DNA from: Siphonodentalium dalli
Lineage: Eukaryota; Mollusca; Scaphopoda; Gadilida; Siphonodentaliidae
DNA: 64,000 bases
Direction of reading: 5' to 3'
NCBI GenBank assembly: GCA_032622095.1
Contig: CP136061.1
Coordinates: forward strand, 92,047,845-92,111,844
This document shows positions 24,142-35,654 of the stretch, one piece after another (position 1 is the stretch's first letter; every line of letters begins with the position of its first letter). The translations under genes and the position numbers were made by a program. The notes under the pieces were generated by a model. It was not told the DNA's origin and searched no databases. It was given only the letters and a program-made list of their open reading frames with translations.

Positions 24142-24779
24142 AGCATTACTGTAAATATACCCGACAATGATGTTCGCTTGTTAGAAGTGTCATACATCCA
24201 ATGGCTACAGTTAGAATCGTTATTGTCGAAATAATTTAATGTCCTACGAATATGTTACGCATACCATGTTACAGACAATGATTTTCACCTGTTAGGGTAC
24301 TTTAATTAACTCGCAAATTTGCCAGACATTCTTTTGCAGGCATTCGCTATAGAAAGCTACAATGTGACAGATAATGAATGCAAAACTTGTAATAAAATAC
24401 ATATTTACCACAGATAACTACATGATAATTAAATACTATGTAGTTCCAATTGTAGCGATGCTAGCGAAATTTGCCTGAAAATAGCCCGCAATTATCTCGA
24501 AAGAATTAATCAGCATACAGGTATGATAAAGCAATGTGTTAGTAGCACCGTTTCCTGCCATTATAGTTGGTAAAAACGCATATTAATGCGTATTGCCGTT
24601 CATATTTTTTTTGTCATATGGTTTTCTATTAGAAAATGCCTGTAACAAAATTAATGTCGTGGAAACTTGCGAGTGTAACGTCATACCTCAAAGGGATACA
24701 GTTTGTATCTTTATTGTCGCAATAATTTAATTCCAACCAATATGTAACGCACAAAATGCTACTTTTACTCCATTAGTCA
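24142..24779. other. Gene-free AT-rich interval
   Basis: No coding signal, palindrome or repeat recognised. Confidence 0.45.
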
Positions 24780-25340
24780 GGGGGGTTGTGAATTTGAACG
24801 ATTTTCGATGAAAAACATAGTCACCGGCAGCCATCTTGGAATTCACTCTTTGCATCAATAAATCATTTAGCACACCCTGTAGAGCTAATCCCTCATCCGA
24901 GCATTAACAAACTACATATGGATCCTCCTCGGTGTGACCTCTCGATGGGTGCCTACCATTTTTTCCAGAATTCTGTAAAGAAAAAAAGCATGGCTGCCAA
25001 TGCTATCTTGGATTTGTTTACTCTTTGTATGAATAAATCCTTTAGCACACCTTACATTTCTCATCTAATCGTAACCACAATGCATAATGGTCTGCGGGTG
25101 ACCTCTATATAGATGGGGTGGCATGAAGACGACCTGCATTGCCGCTCCAGTGCAAATTTTCGGGATATTTTATTATGCTTTTGTATTTGTATTTAATTTG
25201 TGCAAATAAACAATCCAATCCAATCCCTTTTCCTGAAATTCGTTTAAAACAAACATGGCCGCCATAAGCCATCTTGGATTTCAATTGTGAATCCGTCAGC
25301 AGACCCTATACGGCCCACATTTATTGGAGAATTGTTTTGA
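24780..25340 (+). repeat. Repeat family CTCTAGATGGGAGCC, second locus
   Basis: Units with GGCAGCCATCTTGGA, TAGCACACCCTGTAG, CCCTCATCCGA and GTGACCTCTCGATGGGTGCC follow one another with the same motif order as at 19440-19815. The array is interrupted at about 25125-25232 by a different sequence. Confidence 0.65.
25125..25232 (+). repeat. Possible LINE/SINE 3' tail
   Basis: GACGACCTGCATTGCCGCTC leads into an AT-rich run and ends with AACAATCCAATCCAATCC, a short tandem 3' terminus like those left by CR1/L2-type retroposition. It interrupts the flanking repeat family, consistent with insertion. No coding part remains. Confidence 0.4.
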
Positions 25341-25499
25341 AACTTTACAGCCATGTTGGTAACTAAAAAGAAAGAATGCTTCTATAATCATGATACAGAA
25401 CATAGATCAGATAAGATCAGAAAAACTGAGTAAAATAATCATTTGAAGCAGTTTGAAGGGAGTGGATCCCTATCCCAGAATTGGAAAAAATAAAAATTA

Positions 25500-25512
25500 G
25501 GGGGGGGGGGGG
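25500..25512 (+). repeat. Poly-G run
   Basis: Thirteen consecutive G bases, one of several such runs in the window. Confidence 0.9.
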
Positions 25513-25647
25513 TGTACCAAGAGGGCGGAAAACACAATTTGCGCCTAGTGTCCGGAAAATGTGTCATGTCTTATATCTAAGTGACTACATAACGAAATAA
25601 GGTATGTTTTGCTAAATTTTAACTGGTGGGCAACAATGCATTGAAGA

Positions 25648-25794
25648 TGGGACCATCTCCTTTTATATACTCCACAGAATATATGCAACAATTGAATGAA
25701 TTTGAGCCATGGAGTAGTGCAAAAATATACTCATGTGATCAATGAACGCTTCATAGATATATTCTGTTGAGTCTATACAAGGAGATGGTCCCAT
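25648..25794. repeat. Hairpin MITE, about 147 bp
   Basis: TGGGACCATCTCCTT at the left is complemented by AAGGAGATGGTCCCA at the right. Arms continue through ACAGAATATAT / ATATATTCTGT, and the centre is unrelated. Confidence 0.8.
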
Positions 25795-26164
25795 AACTGG
25801 TCGGATTTAGTGTACAGTACCCAGTTAAGGACAGTACGGAGCTGGTAATGGAAATATACAATTTATTCTGTATAGCTTTTTCATGGTCCAAAGTCTGATC
25901 ATTTTAGTATCATTAAAGGAACATTATTGGAACACCGGATTATTCTCCACTTATCTAAATTTCATGTTCAACCTTTCGTCTGCAAGTTTCATTATTAATT
26001 AGTTATATGTTGTTCTTGCCCACCCACCCACCCCCTATTTCCACAGAAGAATGCCAATTAAAACAGTTTCATGTTGCGGTTAATACAGTTGCGCTTTCGT
26101 TGTATTATTAAGCTATCAACCGACAACAGTTCGAGCGTCTGCACAACTCTCACCCAATTGTCTG

Positions 26165-26195
<31 letters not shown>

Positions 26196-26249
26196 TTATT
26201 CTCAAATCACCAGACATTGATATAATTGAGTGAATATATTATAACGTTA
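25795..26249 (+). other. Gene-free interval with (TCA)n
   Basis: A clean TCA/ATC trinucleotide tract of about ten units lies at 26165-26195. CCCACCCACCCACCCC lies near 26020. Nothing else is recognised. Confidence 0.55.
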
Positions 26250-26394
26250 TTATACAATCTTGTGTACAGTGTGTGTTTTTCTTGTACGAGTCCAGGTTGT
26301 GGTGAAAAGCCATATAGTGTCGAGTCCAATATGACTTTTCACCACAACCTGGACGAGTACAAGAAAAACTCATACTGTACACAACATTGTAAAA
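26250..26394. repeat. Hairpin MITE, about 145 bp
   Basis: CTTGTACGAGTCCAGGTTG is complemented by CAACCTGGACGAGTACAAG, with outer arms TACAATCTTGTGTACAGT and ACTGTACACAACATTGTA. A diverged right-arm copy lies at about 26610-26680. The plus-strand open frame here is a by-product. Confidence 0.8.
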
Positions 26395-26609
26395 TTACAT
26401 TTTTATTATCCATCTGTATGTTTATCCAAATGTTAGGAATAAAACTATAGCGGTTATTTTTGGTATTAATTTTGTCGGCACTTAATTTTGTATAAAAGCC
26501 TGTATTTGATCATCAGAAAGCATGATTTGGAACAGTAAAGACCGAAATGAAAAATAACTCAATGCGGAAGTGAAACGTCTGCTAAATCCACCAGTGTTGC
26601 GCGCGCATC

Positions 26610-26680
26610 ACAATTTCACCATTGTGCACAACCTGGACTCGCACAAGAAAAACAGATACTGTACACAACATTGTATAATA
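26610..26680. repeat. Half copy of the 26250-26394 hairpin
   Basis: CACAACCTGGACTCGCACAA and ACTGTACACAACATTGTATA match the right arm of the neighbouring hairpin. The left arm is missing or decayed. Confidence 0.65.
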
Positions 26681-27527
26681 ACTTTATACTATATACGTGG
26701 CAAAAATATGGGTTGGGACCTGGATTGGGGTACTATGGGGTGGTGCATATGTAACGAGAGTCGTGGCTGTGGTCAATCGTTTGCCCATTTATATTTAGGC
26801 GATGTTGCTTGCCGCATGAGGTTCCATTACACGTAGGGCGTCGCGGATGAATATGCTTATATTAGTCAGAGTTCGTCTATTTCTGCAGGTGAAAAGCGCA
26901 TTCAATGTGTTTCTGTCTCAGATCGAGTAGTTTCTTGCATTTGAGGATGATATGCCCGAATGTTGGTTCGTGCATTGGCTTGGTAAGACAACACAAGCGT
27001 AGATTCTTAGCCACATATAGAACACAAGAATTTGTGTATGGTCTAACTTTGATAAGATAATAGAGGGATGTGACGGTATTTAGCGTTGTTTGTATCTGTT
27101 TAACATATCCAGTGACAGCGAAATATATAGGGTCACGATAAAATAAAACAACTGGCCGGATATCCATTTCTATTTCCCACAATTCCGAAAATTGCAAACT
27201 TGATCATGTATAGACCGAGTTTTCTTCGACGTAAACCAGCTTGTGATATACACAGGGGCGTGTCGTTAAAACTAGTAAATATAAATTAAAAAATATATAG
27301 ATCTAAAACGAGCGCGCCACTTTAAAAAATGCATCGCTATACAATGCATACGCAACAAAGGAGTTTACGTTTTCAGACGCCTCCTCACTTCTAATGACCA
27401 TAACTCACAAACGCCTGAAACGATTATTAAATTCCAACGCCAATCGATCGAGGAAAACAGACGCCTTATAACATGAAAATCGTGGAGAACACCGCAGATG
27501 GGCCCCTCTTTATCACAGGAGAAGATA
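26681..27527. other. Gene-free interval
   Basis: A minus-strand open frame of 106 codons (26877-27197) has no recognisable motif. No repeat stands out. Confidence 0.4.
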
Positions 27528-27978
27528 TGTGACCCGCCATATCAAAACCAGTCGTAAGTCGGGATTGTTTTACCCTGTGCCAATGCATTCTCTTATATAT
27601 GCTAGTCGACCATAGGTCGCCTCGCATATATAAGAGAATGCATTGGCCTAACAATGTTTTACAATTTTGTCTTGTATTCTTTAACAATTTTATAATTTCA
27701 CCCATACAGAGCCCCAGACAAACATGAGCAGACGACACTCTTCTATATGCTTCTATATATGTGTGGGGCTCCCTGCAGGGTAATGAATGTTTTTTTATTT
27801 TATGTCCTAAAAATTGTAAGATACATTTATTTAAAAAAAAGATGAAAAATTGTTAGGCCAATGCATTCTCTTATATATGCGAGGCGACCTATGGTCGACT
27901 CGCATATATAAGAGAATGCATTGGCACAGGGTAAACAAAAATCCCGACTTACCACTGGTTTTGATATGGCGGGTCACA
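27528..27978. mobile_element. TA-flanked MITE with a hairpin at each end
   Basis: The termini TGTGACCCGCCATATCAAAA and its inverse at 27959-27978 are flanked by TA on both sides (27526-27527 and 27979-27980), as in Tc1/mariner-type insertion. Each terminal region also holds its own palindrome: CCAATGCATTCTCTTATATA ... TATATAAGAGAATGCATTGG at about 27581-27646, and the same at about 27858-27925. The structure is therefore an inverted repeat of two hairpins around a 210-bp centre. No transposase is present. Confidence 0.8.
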
Positions 27979-28941
27979 TATACCATCTATCTCAAAGTCA
28001 ATAATTACCGATAAAAAACATCTTTTGTACAAACAACCTTCACGTATCGACAGATCTAATATTAATCTCACCAAATCAATCGCATATTTGGATCCAAGTC
28101 GACACACTTTTCCGATATTTCAGCAAAATAATTTCAAATTTGCATTGAAATGAACTCAATGACCTATTGGCGAGCACACACTGAGAATATTGATCGTTGA
28201 TTGGTTAAACCGCCATTACGCGTAATTGGGGTACTTCATAGTCGATTCATAATTAGTGTTATATATAGGAATAAAGTGGCTACTTGATTTCATATATGCG
28301 ATTGATTTTGGGCAGATTACCATTACATTTGTCGATACATGAATGTGTTTGTTTAAAATGTGTTTTTTGTAGATAATTATTTGACTTTGAAATACATGGT
28401 ATATTTTCTCCTGTGCTATTGGATGCTGACACACGTATCACAGTAGCGATGCCATAGTAGGTGTGACAATTTATTATGGTGGAGTTTGTGACAATAGGTC
28501 GTCATAATTAATATGCTATAGCCAGCCATGTTGCCCCTTGAGTTTCCGCACAATGAGTCGACTGGACTAATTAACCCATTGCGTTTCACCAAGGTTGACC
28601 TCTACTCATTACGTTTTGCTAAATTGTATTCGCTACGATATATATAATCGCACAACAGATCGTCCAGAATTGTGTTTGACCGTGGCCTGGTGGCAATTTC
28701 TCATTGACTCACATATCATGCGTGCGGTAAGTTTTTTTTATATGATCTCAATGCATGCATGTTTATCTAGTTACGTTAATTGCATTAGTAAGAACAATCA
28801 TGGCTGTTGACAGAAATGGGTTATTCACTAAGTTATTAAGTGGACGTGTGTGGTAGCATACAAAATATAACACTGCGTGTTGAGTAAAGATAAACAGCGA
28901 CAAGACATTGAGGTAGATACATCCTTGAGAGATCTACCCCA
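27979..28941. other. Gene-free interval
   Basis: AT-rich. Short open frames at 28216-28434 and 28595-28810 carry no recognisable motif. Confidence 0.45.
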
Positions 28942-29150
28942 TTTACTGCACACAAATCACCAGCATAAAAATACCCAGACCCATTCCATAACTTCGGGAC
29001 GCACCAGACTCTTCCTGGCTATCTAAACAAAACAATCACCATTATTAGTTACGTTGGCTATTTTCTGTTCCCGTTCCGGGAATTTTCCCTCAAAGATAAT
29101 CAACCAATCAGCACCCAGAATTTGACTCATAGTTTCCCTACACAAATTAT
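28942..29150 (+). repeat. Dispersed repeat, second copy at 53096-53290
   Basis: TTTACTGCACACAAATCACC, CATAAAAATACCCAGACCC, CACCAGACTCTTCCTGG and GTTTCCCTACACAAATT occur in the same order and orientation at 53096-53290. Small indels separate the copies. No coding frame. Confidence 0.75.
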
Positions 29151-30862
29151 ATCTACATAAGGCGCACCATCGGCTATCCACAAGTCAACACGGGATTACA
29201 GTATAGTAAAATTGCTAAGTATTTATTATGTTGTCATGAACACAGTTTGTAACATGACATGGGCGAAAAAAAGGAGCATATCGTGATGGAATATTGAAAT
29301 GGCTGCAAGACATATCAAAGACATGGGATCTTTTTTTGTATTGTTTTGGTTCCCAATTTGTACAGGTACTGGTTTATAAATCCATCATAATAAAAGTTGT
29401 GAGGCATGATACAGGCGCGGTTTACGGGGGGGGGGGGGGGGAGTTTGGAACATACATACCAAAGTAAAGTTGCATAGTCAAAACCAATAACATGGAACAG
29501 TTAATTTCGCTACTAGTGTCTTAGAGAAGGTCGGAATTACACGGAAGAGCGCCATCGGTTGTTACCGCTTGATTGATTGCTCGCGCCATATTTATCCTTT
29601 TCGGCAATTAATCGCCATCATTCGTAAGGCAAATGTATCGTGAAAATCAACAAATATCCATCAGTAATGAGTAAGCCGTTCAAACTACTACGAATATCAT
29701 AAATGGCAACGCTCTTTATTTCATATCGCTATGTTGGAAACATCAGGACAAACAAAAACAAGTTTAAAACGTATTAAACTTCCTCTTGTTGTAGGTTGAT
29801 ATCCGACCATCAAAACTTCCTATCCACGGGTTCACGTGGTATTTAATTAAAGACTTCCTGTCCATGTGTCCATGCACGATCTAATTATTTCTGATGTAGA
29901 AAACGCTTTATGGTTGTTGTACGTCAATTTTTAATAAATATGCAACTAATATATATATAGTAAATGTATACACTTCAGCCTCTCTGTTATATTCGACGAT
30001 TAATGATTATGCCACATGTAACTACCACGCTCTGTGTAGCGAAACATTAATTCGTGTTTTATAATTCGAAATTATGTTTTTGCCAGACAGTTGGAGGTAT
30101 TCTAAGCAGCTAACCCAAACATTAAAGTCGTAGATAATTGGGTTTATCTTAGGTTCAAATGACCGATGACTTCTTGAGATGAATCTGTTTCGTTGATATG
30201 TGTAACTCTAAAACTATTTAAGAAAAGACAGGTAGATTACACATATATACGTATGTTCACTCCCATGTGAACATACAATTCATTTCTTTCAATGTGGCAT
30301 GTCCTGGAGTTGCGGCCATTTTGACAGCCATTTCTTAGCCGTAATTATGTATTGTGTCCCTATCCATATATTGACTCCTGTACTCATATTGCATATAAAC
30401 TGGTATACATGTAAATGCGTAATTGCTATTTCCCAATATATGACATGTAATATTGATACCCAACTTGGGCGCCATCATGGATAACACAGGTCCCCCATAC
30501 CGGATTTTAGCGGATATGTTATGAGTTCCGCGGGTTCAGCTTAGTTCTTGATTGTGAATTGTATGTTATGTTTAAGCATAACTATGATGACTTTTATTTG
30601 GGGGGTGGGTATTCTTTTTGATAGCTCAACCCTTTTTATGCCAGATAGTAAACTGCACAATTACTGGGTTACATTTCTATCTCATTGTGTGCAAGCATGG
30701 CTGTCTGTCAAGGAATACGTTTTCACTGATCAAATATGATGTATTATGCATCACCGTCCTATCGGCTCGCATCTATACCCCTGTTTATCGATATCATTAC
30801 AGATACAAGAACTGCCGCCACCAGATCAGTCGACATTCAATGACACTCGGTAGTTCTTGCCA
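29151..30862. other. Gene-free interval upstream of the receptor-like gene
   Basis: Contains a 16-base G run (29426-29441) and a small palindrome near 30246-30276 (CGTATGTTCACTCCCATGTGAACATAC). Plus-strand open frames just upstream (30548-30923) are in other frames and are not recognised. No promoter element is clear. Confidence 0.45.
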
Positions 30863-32188
30863 ATGGATATGTTTTACACCGGTATATTTCAGCCGATGCT
30901 TCGCATTATTCTGTTCGTTTTGACCATGGGACCAGCACAATGTCGTGTACAACACGGTACTCAGATATGTGATCTTATATCTAAAAACTTCAGCGAAATG
31001 ACGCGGCCAGTTGCCAACGAAGGTTTACCTGTACACGTCAACATGTCCATCGGGATGCTAAGTATTCTGGAATATAACGAGATATCTCAGTTCATTAGGA
31101 CATCTCTTTATCTGGCTCTCACGTGACAGCATGATTTCATTCGATGGACGCCCTCGGATCATGGAAATGTGAAATCCATTGTCGTGCCTCAAACTGGCCT
31201 TTGGAAACCGGATGTCACAATTATGAACTACAACGAGGAGCGCTCTGATGTCACTTCCGATACAAGTAGCAAGATAACAATAGATTCAGATGGCGTCATA
31301 CATTGGATTCCAAGTAGAGTGTTCACGTCCAGCTGCCATCTGAATCCTACTCATTATCCGTTTGACGTCCAAAGATGTAATATAGCATTCACTTCTTGGA
31401 ATTATAACCAAAAACTGCTCAATTTGACAGCATCGACTATTAAAGGAGAGAGGGCGGTTGTGGATCTTGATTTATACAATCCAAACGCCGAATGGAACAT
31501 GAGTAACGTTCGGATTATTTCGGGAGGATACGATTACGCTAACGAGACTTTCTCTAAGATAGTCGTCGAGATAGTGCTAAAAAGAAGGCCAGCAGTCGTT
31601 GTCATGAATATCATTGTCCCGATCATAATACTGTTATTTCTCAATATCATCGTTCTCAAAGTGCCACCGGAAGTAACGGATAAACTTGGATATGCAATCG
31701 TCATGGTGCTGTCTTTCTACGTCTTCGCGAGTTCTGTTTCGCTGACGTTGCCTAGAAACGGAGAGAACGTCGCATACCTGACGATGTATCTCACGTTCGC
31801 CGTTGTCATGAGTTCCGTGATCGTCTGCATCACGGCATTCACATTGTCGCTTTCAAAGAGAACAGGCGTTGCTGGTTCGCCTCGGTGGTTGTTCATGATA
31901 ATAAAGTTTTGTGGTCCACGCAGAGAGGCTGGTGCCATTCCTACCAAGGAAGTATACCGACTGCAAACAACTGAATCAGCAAAACCAACGACTGACCCTC
32001 AAATAGAACCAGTAAATATTCGCAACGTAACCGACCTGAATGTTCTCAACCAAGGCGACTTGGATTTAAATTGGTCGGAGCTTGCCTCTAATGTCGATCA
32101 TTTCTTCTTCAACTTCTGTTTTCTTGTCATATTAATTGGCACAGTTGTGTTTCTTGGTTTAATTGTTGATGTCGGCGCGTTTGGATGA
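30863..32188 (+). pseudogene. Nicotinic-type Cys-loop receptor subunit, TGA at codon 88
   Basis: One uninterrupted 442-codon frame from ATG 30863 to TGA 32186-32188, apart from an internal TGA at 31124-31126. Order: signal peptide (residues 1 to about 24), ligand-binding domain with LWKPDVTIMNYNEE, the Cys loop (C158-C172, exactly 13 residues between, with the HYPFDVQRC core) and AFTSWNYN. Four membrane segments follow at about 244-266, 274-296, 303-328 and 414-436. PPEVTDK before M2 and the -1' acidic residue fit cation-selective nicotinic-type channels. M2 keeps Leu at 9' but has Gly at 2', Val at 6' and Leu at 20'. Loop C lacks the vicinal cysteines of alpha subunits. The TGA falls in LALT-stop-QHDFIRW, where the family has Trp, so TGG to TGA is the simplest change. 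Without introns it may be a retrocopy. Readthrough, a recent null allele or a sequence error are alternatives. Confidence 0.88.
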
Positions 32189-32498
32189 ATTTACTCTTTC
32201 GTCATGACATTTACAGATACATTTGCAGATACATTTCTAATGATATCACAAGCTGGTTTGAGTCCGTGAAAACTTGGACAAGTTCAAATAAAATATGACT
32301 CCATGGTTGTGTTACCGTTTAGCCAAGAAACTGTTACATGTATGTATAATAATATATTGTTTTCCAGTTAGTTATTGAAATGTATCTATCGTTGCAGTGT
32401 TGGCGAGACGAGGTGGGCGCGGTTTCTAACCCCGACCTGGGCGAACATCGCGACCGATTTTCAAGATTGATCTGAGTCAAGCCTTGAAATATTGTGTC

Positions 32499-32906
32499 TG
32501 TCATTTGCAGAATGGGGTCGATCCCCAGAGGGTGAATTTAGCGATGCTATCCCGCACAGCGGGCTAGCATCACCAAATTCACCCTCTGGAGACCTCATTC
32601 TGATTAGGCCTCATCTTCTGGGAAGTATATATAGTATCAAATTAACATTGTTTTAGGTCACGTTTTCCCATCTGGGAAGTTTCTATATCTCCTAATTTGC
32701 AGAAGGTAAAATCCATAATCGAGGTGCCCAATGGGTGATCATCACCAACTTCAACTGGGTAACTTCAATCTGATCCTAGATCTACCATAGCAGTTGAGGG
32801 CCTAAGCAGAATGATGTCCCCAGAGGGTGAATTTAGTGATGCTAGCCCGCTATGCGGGATAGCATCACTAAATTCACCCTCTGGGGACCTCATTCTGCAA
32901 ATGACA
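32499..32906. mobile_element. Inverted-repeat element with two internal hairpins
   Basis: Outer ends TGTCATTTGCAGAATG and CATTCTGCAAATGACA are inverted. Each end contains a palindrome: CCAGAGGGTGAATTTAG ... CTAAATTCACCCTCTGG with the turn near 32558, and again near 32853. The outer pair plus the two hairpins resemble the design of the 27528-27978 element, but the sequence is unrelated. I found no clear target duplication. It starts about 310 bp after the receptor stop codon. Confidence 0.7.
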
Positions 32907-33001
32907 ATGAACCCTCATACTAAGACCATGCCTCCATGCATTTGATTTATGATTTAATTCGTTTTCTCCTTGTATATTATACAACCGTGTGTTAAGTCGC
33001 C

Positions 33002-33096
33002 TAATGGACTCGCTACTGGACATATTCGTAAAATAAATGGTACCGAGCTACGCCTTCGTCCATCTAGTTTACTAATATCCAGTAGTGAGTCCATTA
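33002..33096. repeat. Hairpin MITE, about 95 bp
   Basis: TAATGGACTCGCTACTGGA is complemented by TCCAGTAGTGAGTCCATTA with one mismatch. Confidence 0.7.
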
Positions 33097-33257
33097 ACTT
33101 TGACAGACGTTCCGGTCACGCCCCCAACGAAGACGACTAATCAAGCCCGATTGCCCGCACTCCTCGCACTTAACCTATAAAGTTATAAACATTTAACTCG
33201 TTTGGGACGTGATTCTTTTGAGAAAACGTTACTCACAGACGTGATTGTTTGCAGAAA

Positions 33258-33935
33258 TGCTTACTTTTATATAATGTTATAGCAATTTATGCGTCTATTC
33301 AATGTTTGGTCAGACCATTTGCCATGGCAGAATTATCTGCGTGATAACACATAATATACGGGTGATCACCCATAATCTATAAATCTTCTAGAAATTTTGG
33401 GTATATACCACCAAATTGCGACCGGTTGTAATAGCAACATATTTTTTAGAAATGTATGCGTTTGGGGCTGTAATTTCGGTATATGACGATATGTTTGCAA
33501 CATTTTGAATCAAATATAAATGATTTCCAAAGTTAAATGATCCAGGAATATTTTGCCAACATCTGGAATTAGCCTTGCTCGAAAATTACCCATCACCGAC
33601 AGAGGGCGCCATCCAAATGACCACCAACCCATTGTCTAACGTTAAAATGCATACTTTTGTATCATTTTATAGCAATGTATGCGTTAATTTAATGCTGGGT
33701 CAGACTATTTACGTGACAACTCATAATATATGGATGATCATCCGTGTCTATAAATCTTCCAAAAAATGTGGGTTGATAACACCAAATTGCGACCGGTTGG
33801 CATGGCAACCGATTTTCGGAAAATTATGCGTTTGGGTGCTGTATATATAGATAATTTCGCTGTACTAGATGACTGAATGCGACATTTTGAATCAAATATA
33901 ATCAATTTCCAAAATAATAGGATCCAGCAATATAC
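33258..33935 (+). repeat. Direct repeat of about 290 bp, two copies
   Basis: The copies at about 33258-33555 and 33648-33935 share in order GCTTACTTTTATAT/GCATACTTTTGTAT, ATAGCAATTTATGCG, GGTCAGAC, CCAAATTGCGACCGGTTG, TATGCGTTTGGG, CATTTTGAATCAAATATAA and GATCCAG. They are diverged, with no coding frame. Confidence 0.8.
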
Positions 33936-34280
33936 TTAAATTGCTCTCGCTTCTTGTTCCTTCCGCTGGAGGGGTCAAGATTCACCTGCCATGGTGATTG
34001 CCAACCGAAAGCTTGTCTACGCGTCTACGGCTTAGGCTACTGGGCGCCGCCATTTTGGAACAATGACGTCACAAATCACGGCAAGCTACCCCCACGTGAT
34101 GCCAAAAATATGTTACATCTTCCTGGACCCCTCACTGAGTGATCGGCCGATGTTGAATACATGATAATATGCGCAAAACATTTAATTATAAAAGAATCAT
34201 TCGCTGATAAACAGTGCATGAAGTGGAAAACGGATATACCCGTTTCCGGTATTGTATATCCGTTTCCCGTCCTAAACGAG
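33936..34280. other. Gene-free interval
   Basis: No recognised coding or repeat content beyond a short GATATACCCGTTTCCGGTATTG / GTATATCCGTTTCC pairing near 34230-34270. Confidence 0.4.
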
Positions 34281-34760
34281 TTAAAGGCACGGGCGGATTT
34301 CGTTGCATAAATATTCATATTTGTTCAAATCTCCATCAACAGAAGGAATATTAAAATATATATAGTTTTGCTCATATGCCAAACATAGTCAGCGCGTAAA
34401 TAGTATATTGTCGTCAAGACGTACGATAGTGTACGTAAACAAGAACCTGCTCGTGTTAACAGAAGTTTTGCTTCTGTTTACATAACACAGCGCAATTATA
34501 TTGGTTAATCACACACAAATGACAGAAACGCTCAAGATTTATTATTTCCATATCAGGAAAACAGTAACAAATAACGCTCTTTATGTTTACCATATCCGGA
34601 TCTAAACAAAAGCCAGGTTCTGTAACGTTTTTTGCTCTTGTTTACATAACAAATATAAAGGAAAACATTTATGTTTTACTATTCTTTCTGTTTATGGCGG
34701 TTTTTGACGGAGCTGAATATTTTAACAGCATACCCTCAGCGAACGCCGTATCTTTAAATG
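34281..34760 (+). mobile_element. Left-arm copy of the TTAA foldback family
   Basis: Begins TTAAAGGCACGGGCGG and follows, with small changes, the left arm of the element at 53415-54782, including GTCAAGACGTACGATAGTG, CATATCAGGAAAACAGTAAC and GAATATTTTAACAGCATAC. The opposite arm is not found here, so the copy is truncated or was a single-arm insertion. Plus-strand open frames in it also appear in the other arms and are not convincing genes. Confidence 0.75.
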
Positions 34761-35654
34761 CAGCTGATTGTCGTCCGGTGACTGCTAAATATACGACTGA
34801 AGGTCGAGCATCTTCTCCACTGTGTTGGAACTGTTGCATCGGACGTATTTCTGTCGCCAGTTTGTGATGGTTCTTGGCTGATCTGTGGTGGTTCCTTATG
34901 ATCGAAATTATACAGTTTTGCGACTTGTTGACATTTAAAACGCAATTTTTTAGCCATCTAGCTGATAATTAGATTATGTTTTCCAATCCCCTCAAAATCG
35001 GTGGCCCCAAAGAGCGTAATATATAACACAAATTTCATTGTGCGAGTAATAACGTCGAAAACCGCGAATTTTTATATTTGTTTGGGTTCTCTCCTGATCG
35101 AGTCGGTTCTCTCCCCATTTAATCGGTTCTATACGGGTAATATAGTGTGGCTAATATTTGGCAGGATACATGGTTCAAACTGACCATATAGTCAAATTAA
35201 CCAAAGATAAACACAACAAATTGTGCATTAAGTTGAAATTTGCACAACTTTTCATCAATTTAGATTAATTACACTGTCTCCATATGCGTATTCAATAATC
35301 TAAACAAGAACGCATGTTCCCAGTTTATTTGACCGGATAAGTTGACCGGATAAGCTGACAATACAATGAGTTGAGCTTCCTCTTTCAAATGGTATATAAT
35401 ATGTTGTATATAATGTGATCTCATGATTTGAAAATTAAGTGGGCCTTTAAGAAACAGCAAGTTTGATGAAAGCCTACTGTATAACAATTGGGCCATCATA
35501 TGCCGCCCAGCGATGCATAGCTGATACGTGCACAATCTAGTTCGTCGGTTGTTTTCCGGGAGGGGTGGTAATAAATTTTTATATGTGGTATTATTCAACT
35601 TTGAAGACATCTTGATATGGTAAATAACTGCTGAAATGGCGATAAACGAACTAC
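34761..35654. other. Gene-free interval with MITE end
   Basis: TTAAGTGGGCCTTTAA near 35437-35452 and the preceding GAGCTTCCTCTTTCAAATGG match, inverted, the sequence just beyond the left arm at 53930-54000. This is a piece of a second TTAA/AGGCCCACTTA-ended repeat. A minus-strand frame at 34754-34957 is unrecognised. Confidence 0.5.

Noticed and set aside
27581-27925. Regular palindromes resembling a short CRISPR-like array
   Set aside because: Only two palindromes, in inverted order, inside a TA-flanked inverted-repeat element in eukaryotic DNA.
34754-34957. Minus-strand ORF starting MAKKLRFKCQQVAKLYNF as a possible first exon
   Set aside because: Plausible sequence, but no known domain, no donor or partner exon, and it borders a truncated foldback copy.
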